Below the pieces are notes generated by a model that was not told where the DNA came from, made no database searches, and saw only the letters and a program-made list of their open reading frames with translations. A DNA stretch of 5,478 bases. Origin: Methanosaeta sp. UBA80. GTDB lineage: Archaea > Halobacteriota > Methanosarcinia > Methanotrichales > Methanotrichaceae. The stretch covers positions 5,079 to 10,556 of the forward strand of contig DAWB01000132.1 in the NCBI GenBank assembly GCA_002505805.1, written 5' to 3'. Below are positions 5,377-5,478 of this stretch, piece after piece. Position numbers and translations under genes: made by a program. The stretch's first letter is position 1. Every line of letters starts with the position of its first letter.

Positions 5377-5478
5377 TCGATGGGATTTGTCTCCAGGACC
5401 CGCAGGGGTATGGCTCCCAGGGCTCTTCCAATGGAGGACTTGGCTATGCGTCCGGCATGCTCCTCGCTCTCTGCATTG
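5373..5478 (-). CDS. UPF0212 (DUF555) family protein, C-terminal 34 residues
   Basis: Only the 3' end is present; the gene enters from the right edge. The visible 34 residues start NAESEEHAGRIAKSSIGRAL and end in GAIPLRVLETNPID. This closely matches the C terminus I recall for archaeal UPF0212 proteins, where F-x-AESEEHA-x-R-I-A-K-S-x-I-G-x-AL is followed by a D-V-P-L-x-V-[IV]-E segment. Full members are about 110-120 residues with a central Cys-Pro-x-Cys zinc-binding-like motif, which would lie beyond the window. The function is unknown; the family is archaeal. The stop codon TAA occupies 5375-5373 on the minus strand and overlaps the helicase TAG (5374-5376), so the two genes converge tail to tail with no spacer. 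Confidence 0.8.
   Translation of the reverse strand, partial: NAESEEHAGRIAKSSIGRALGAIPLRVLETNPID

Noticed and set aside
1..5478. CRISPR array near the Cas4-like gene
   Set aside because: No regularly spaced direct repeats of 24-40 bases were found, and no cas1, cas2 or effector is visible.

Overview
The window looks like ordinary chromosomal DNA from a methanogenic archaeon, most likely of the Methanosarcinales/Methanotrichales (Methanothrix, formerly Methanosaeta) type. Four things support this: an XPD/Rad3-type iron-sulfur helicase; the C-terminal end of a UPF0212 (DUF555) protein, an archaeal family; the first residues of what is probably an archaeal DRG-family GTPase; and a secreted seven-repeat protein of the W-x-x-[ST]-[FY]-GG / DGG-[YF] type that is common in these methanogens. 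Promoter-like elements are archaeal TATA boxes, and one gene seems to be leaderless. The genus is inference; no rRNA or tRNA is present to confirm it.

Layout: 1-39 (-) is the start of the probable DRG GTPase gene. 40-229 is a spacer with that gene's Shine-Dalgarno and TATA box. 230-967 (-) encodes an orphan Cas4/RecB-like (DUF83) protein that keeps its four cluster cysteines but has unusual residues where the E-x-K and Q of the nuclease motif are expected. 968-1089 holds its promoter and a perfect 10-bp hairpin straddling the stop codon of the next gene. 1090-2394 (-) encodes a secreted beta-propeller-like protein, and 2395-2940 (-) a small secreted Asn/Ser-rich protein with seven N-glycosylation sequons. 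These two genes abut exactly (TAA directly followed by ATG) and are surely one transcription unit. 2941-3066 is a divergent promoter region. 3067-5376 (+) is the XPD-like helicase. 5373-5478 (-) is the 3' end of the UPF0212 gene, whose stop codon overlaps the helicase stop codon on the opposite strand.

Functionally the window mixes unrelated modules: DNA repair/processing (XPD-like helicase, Cas4-like protein), a two-gene cell-surface unit, and two conserved archaeal housekeeping genes at the edges. I see no CRISPR array, transposon, tRNA, integrase or prophage signature. I did not find a convincing novel multi-gene system. The points most worth a second look are the altered Cas4-like active site, the sequon-dense secreted protein coupled to the propeller, and the hairpin at the propeller stop codon.
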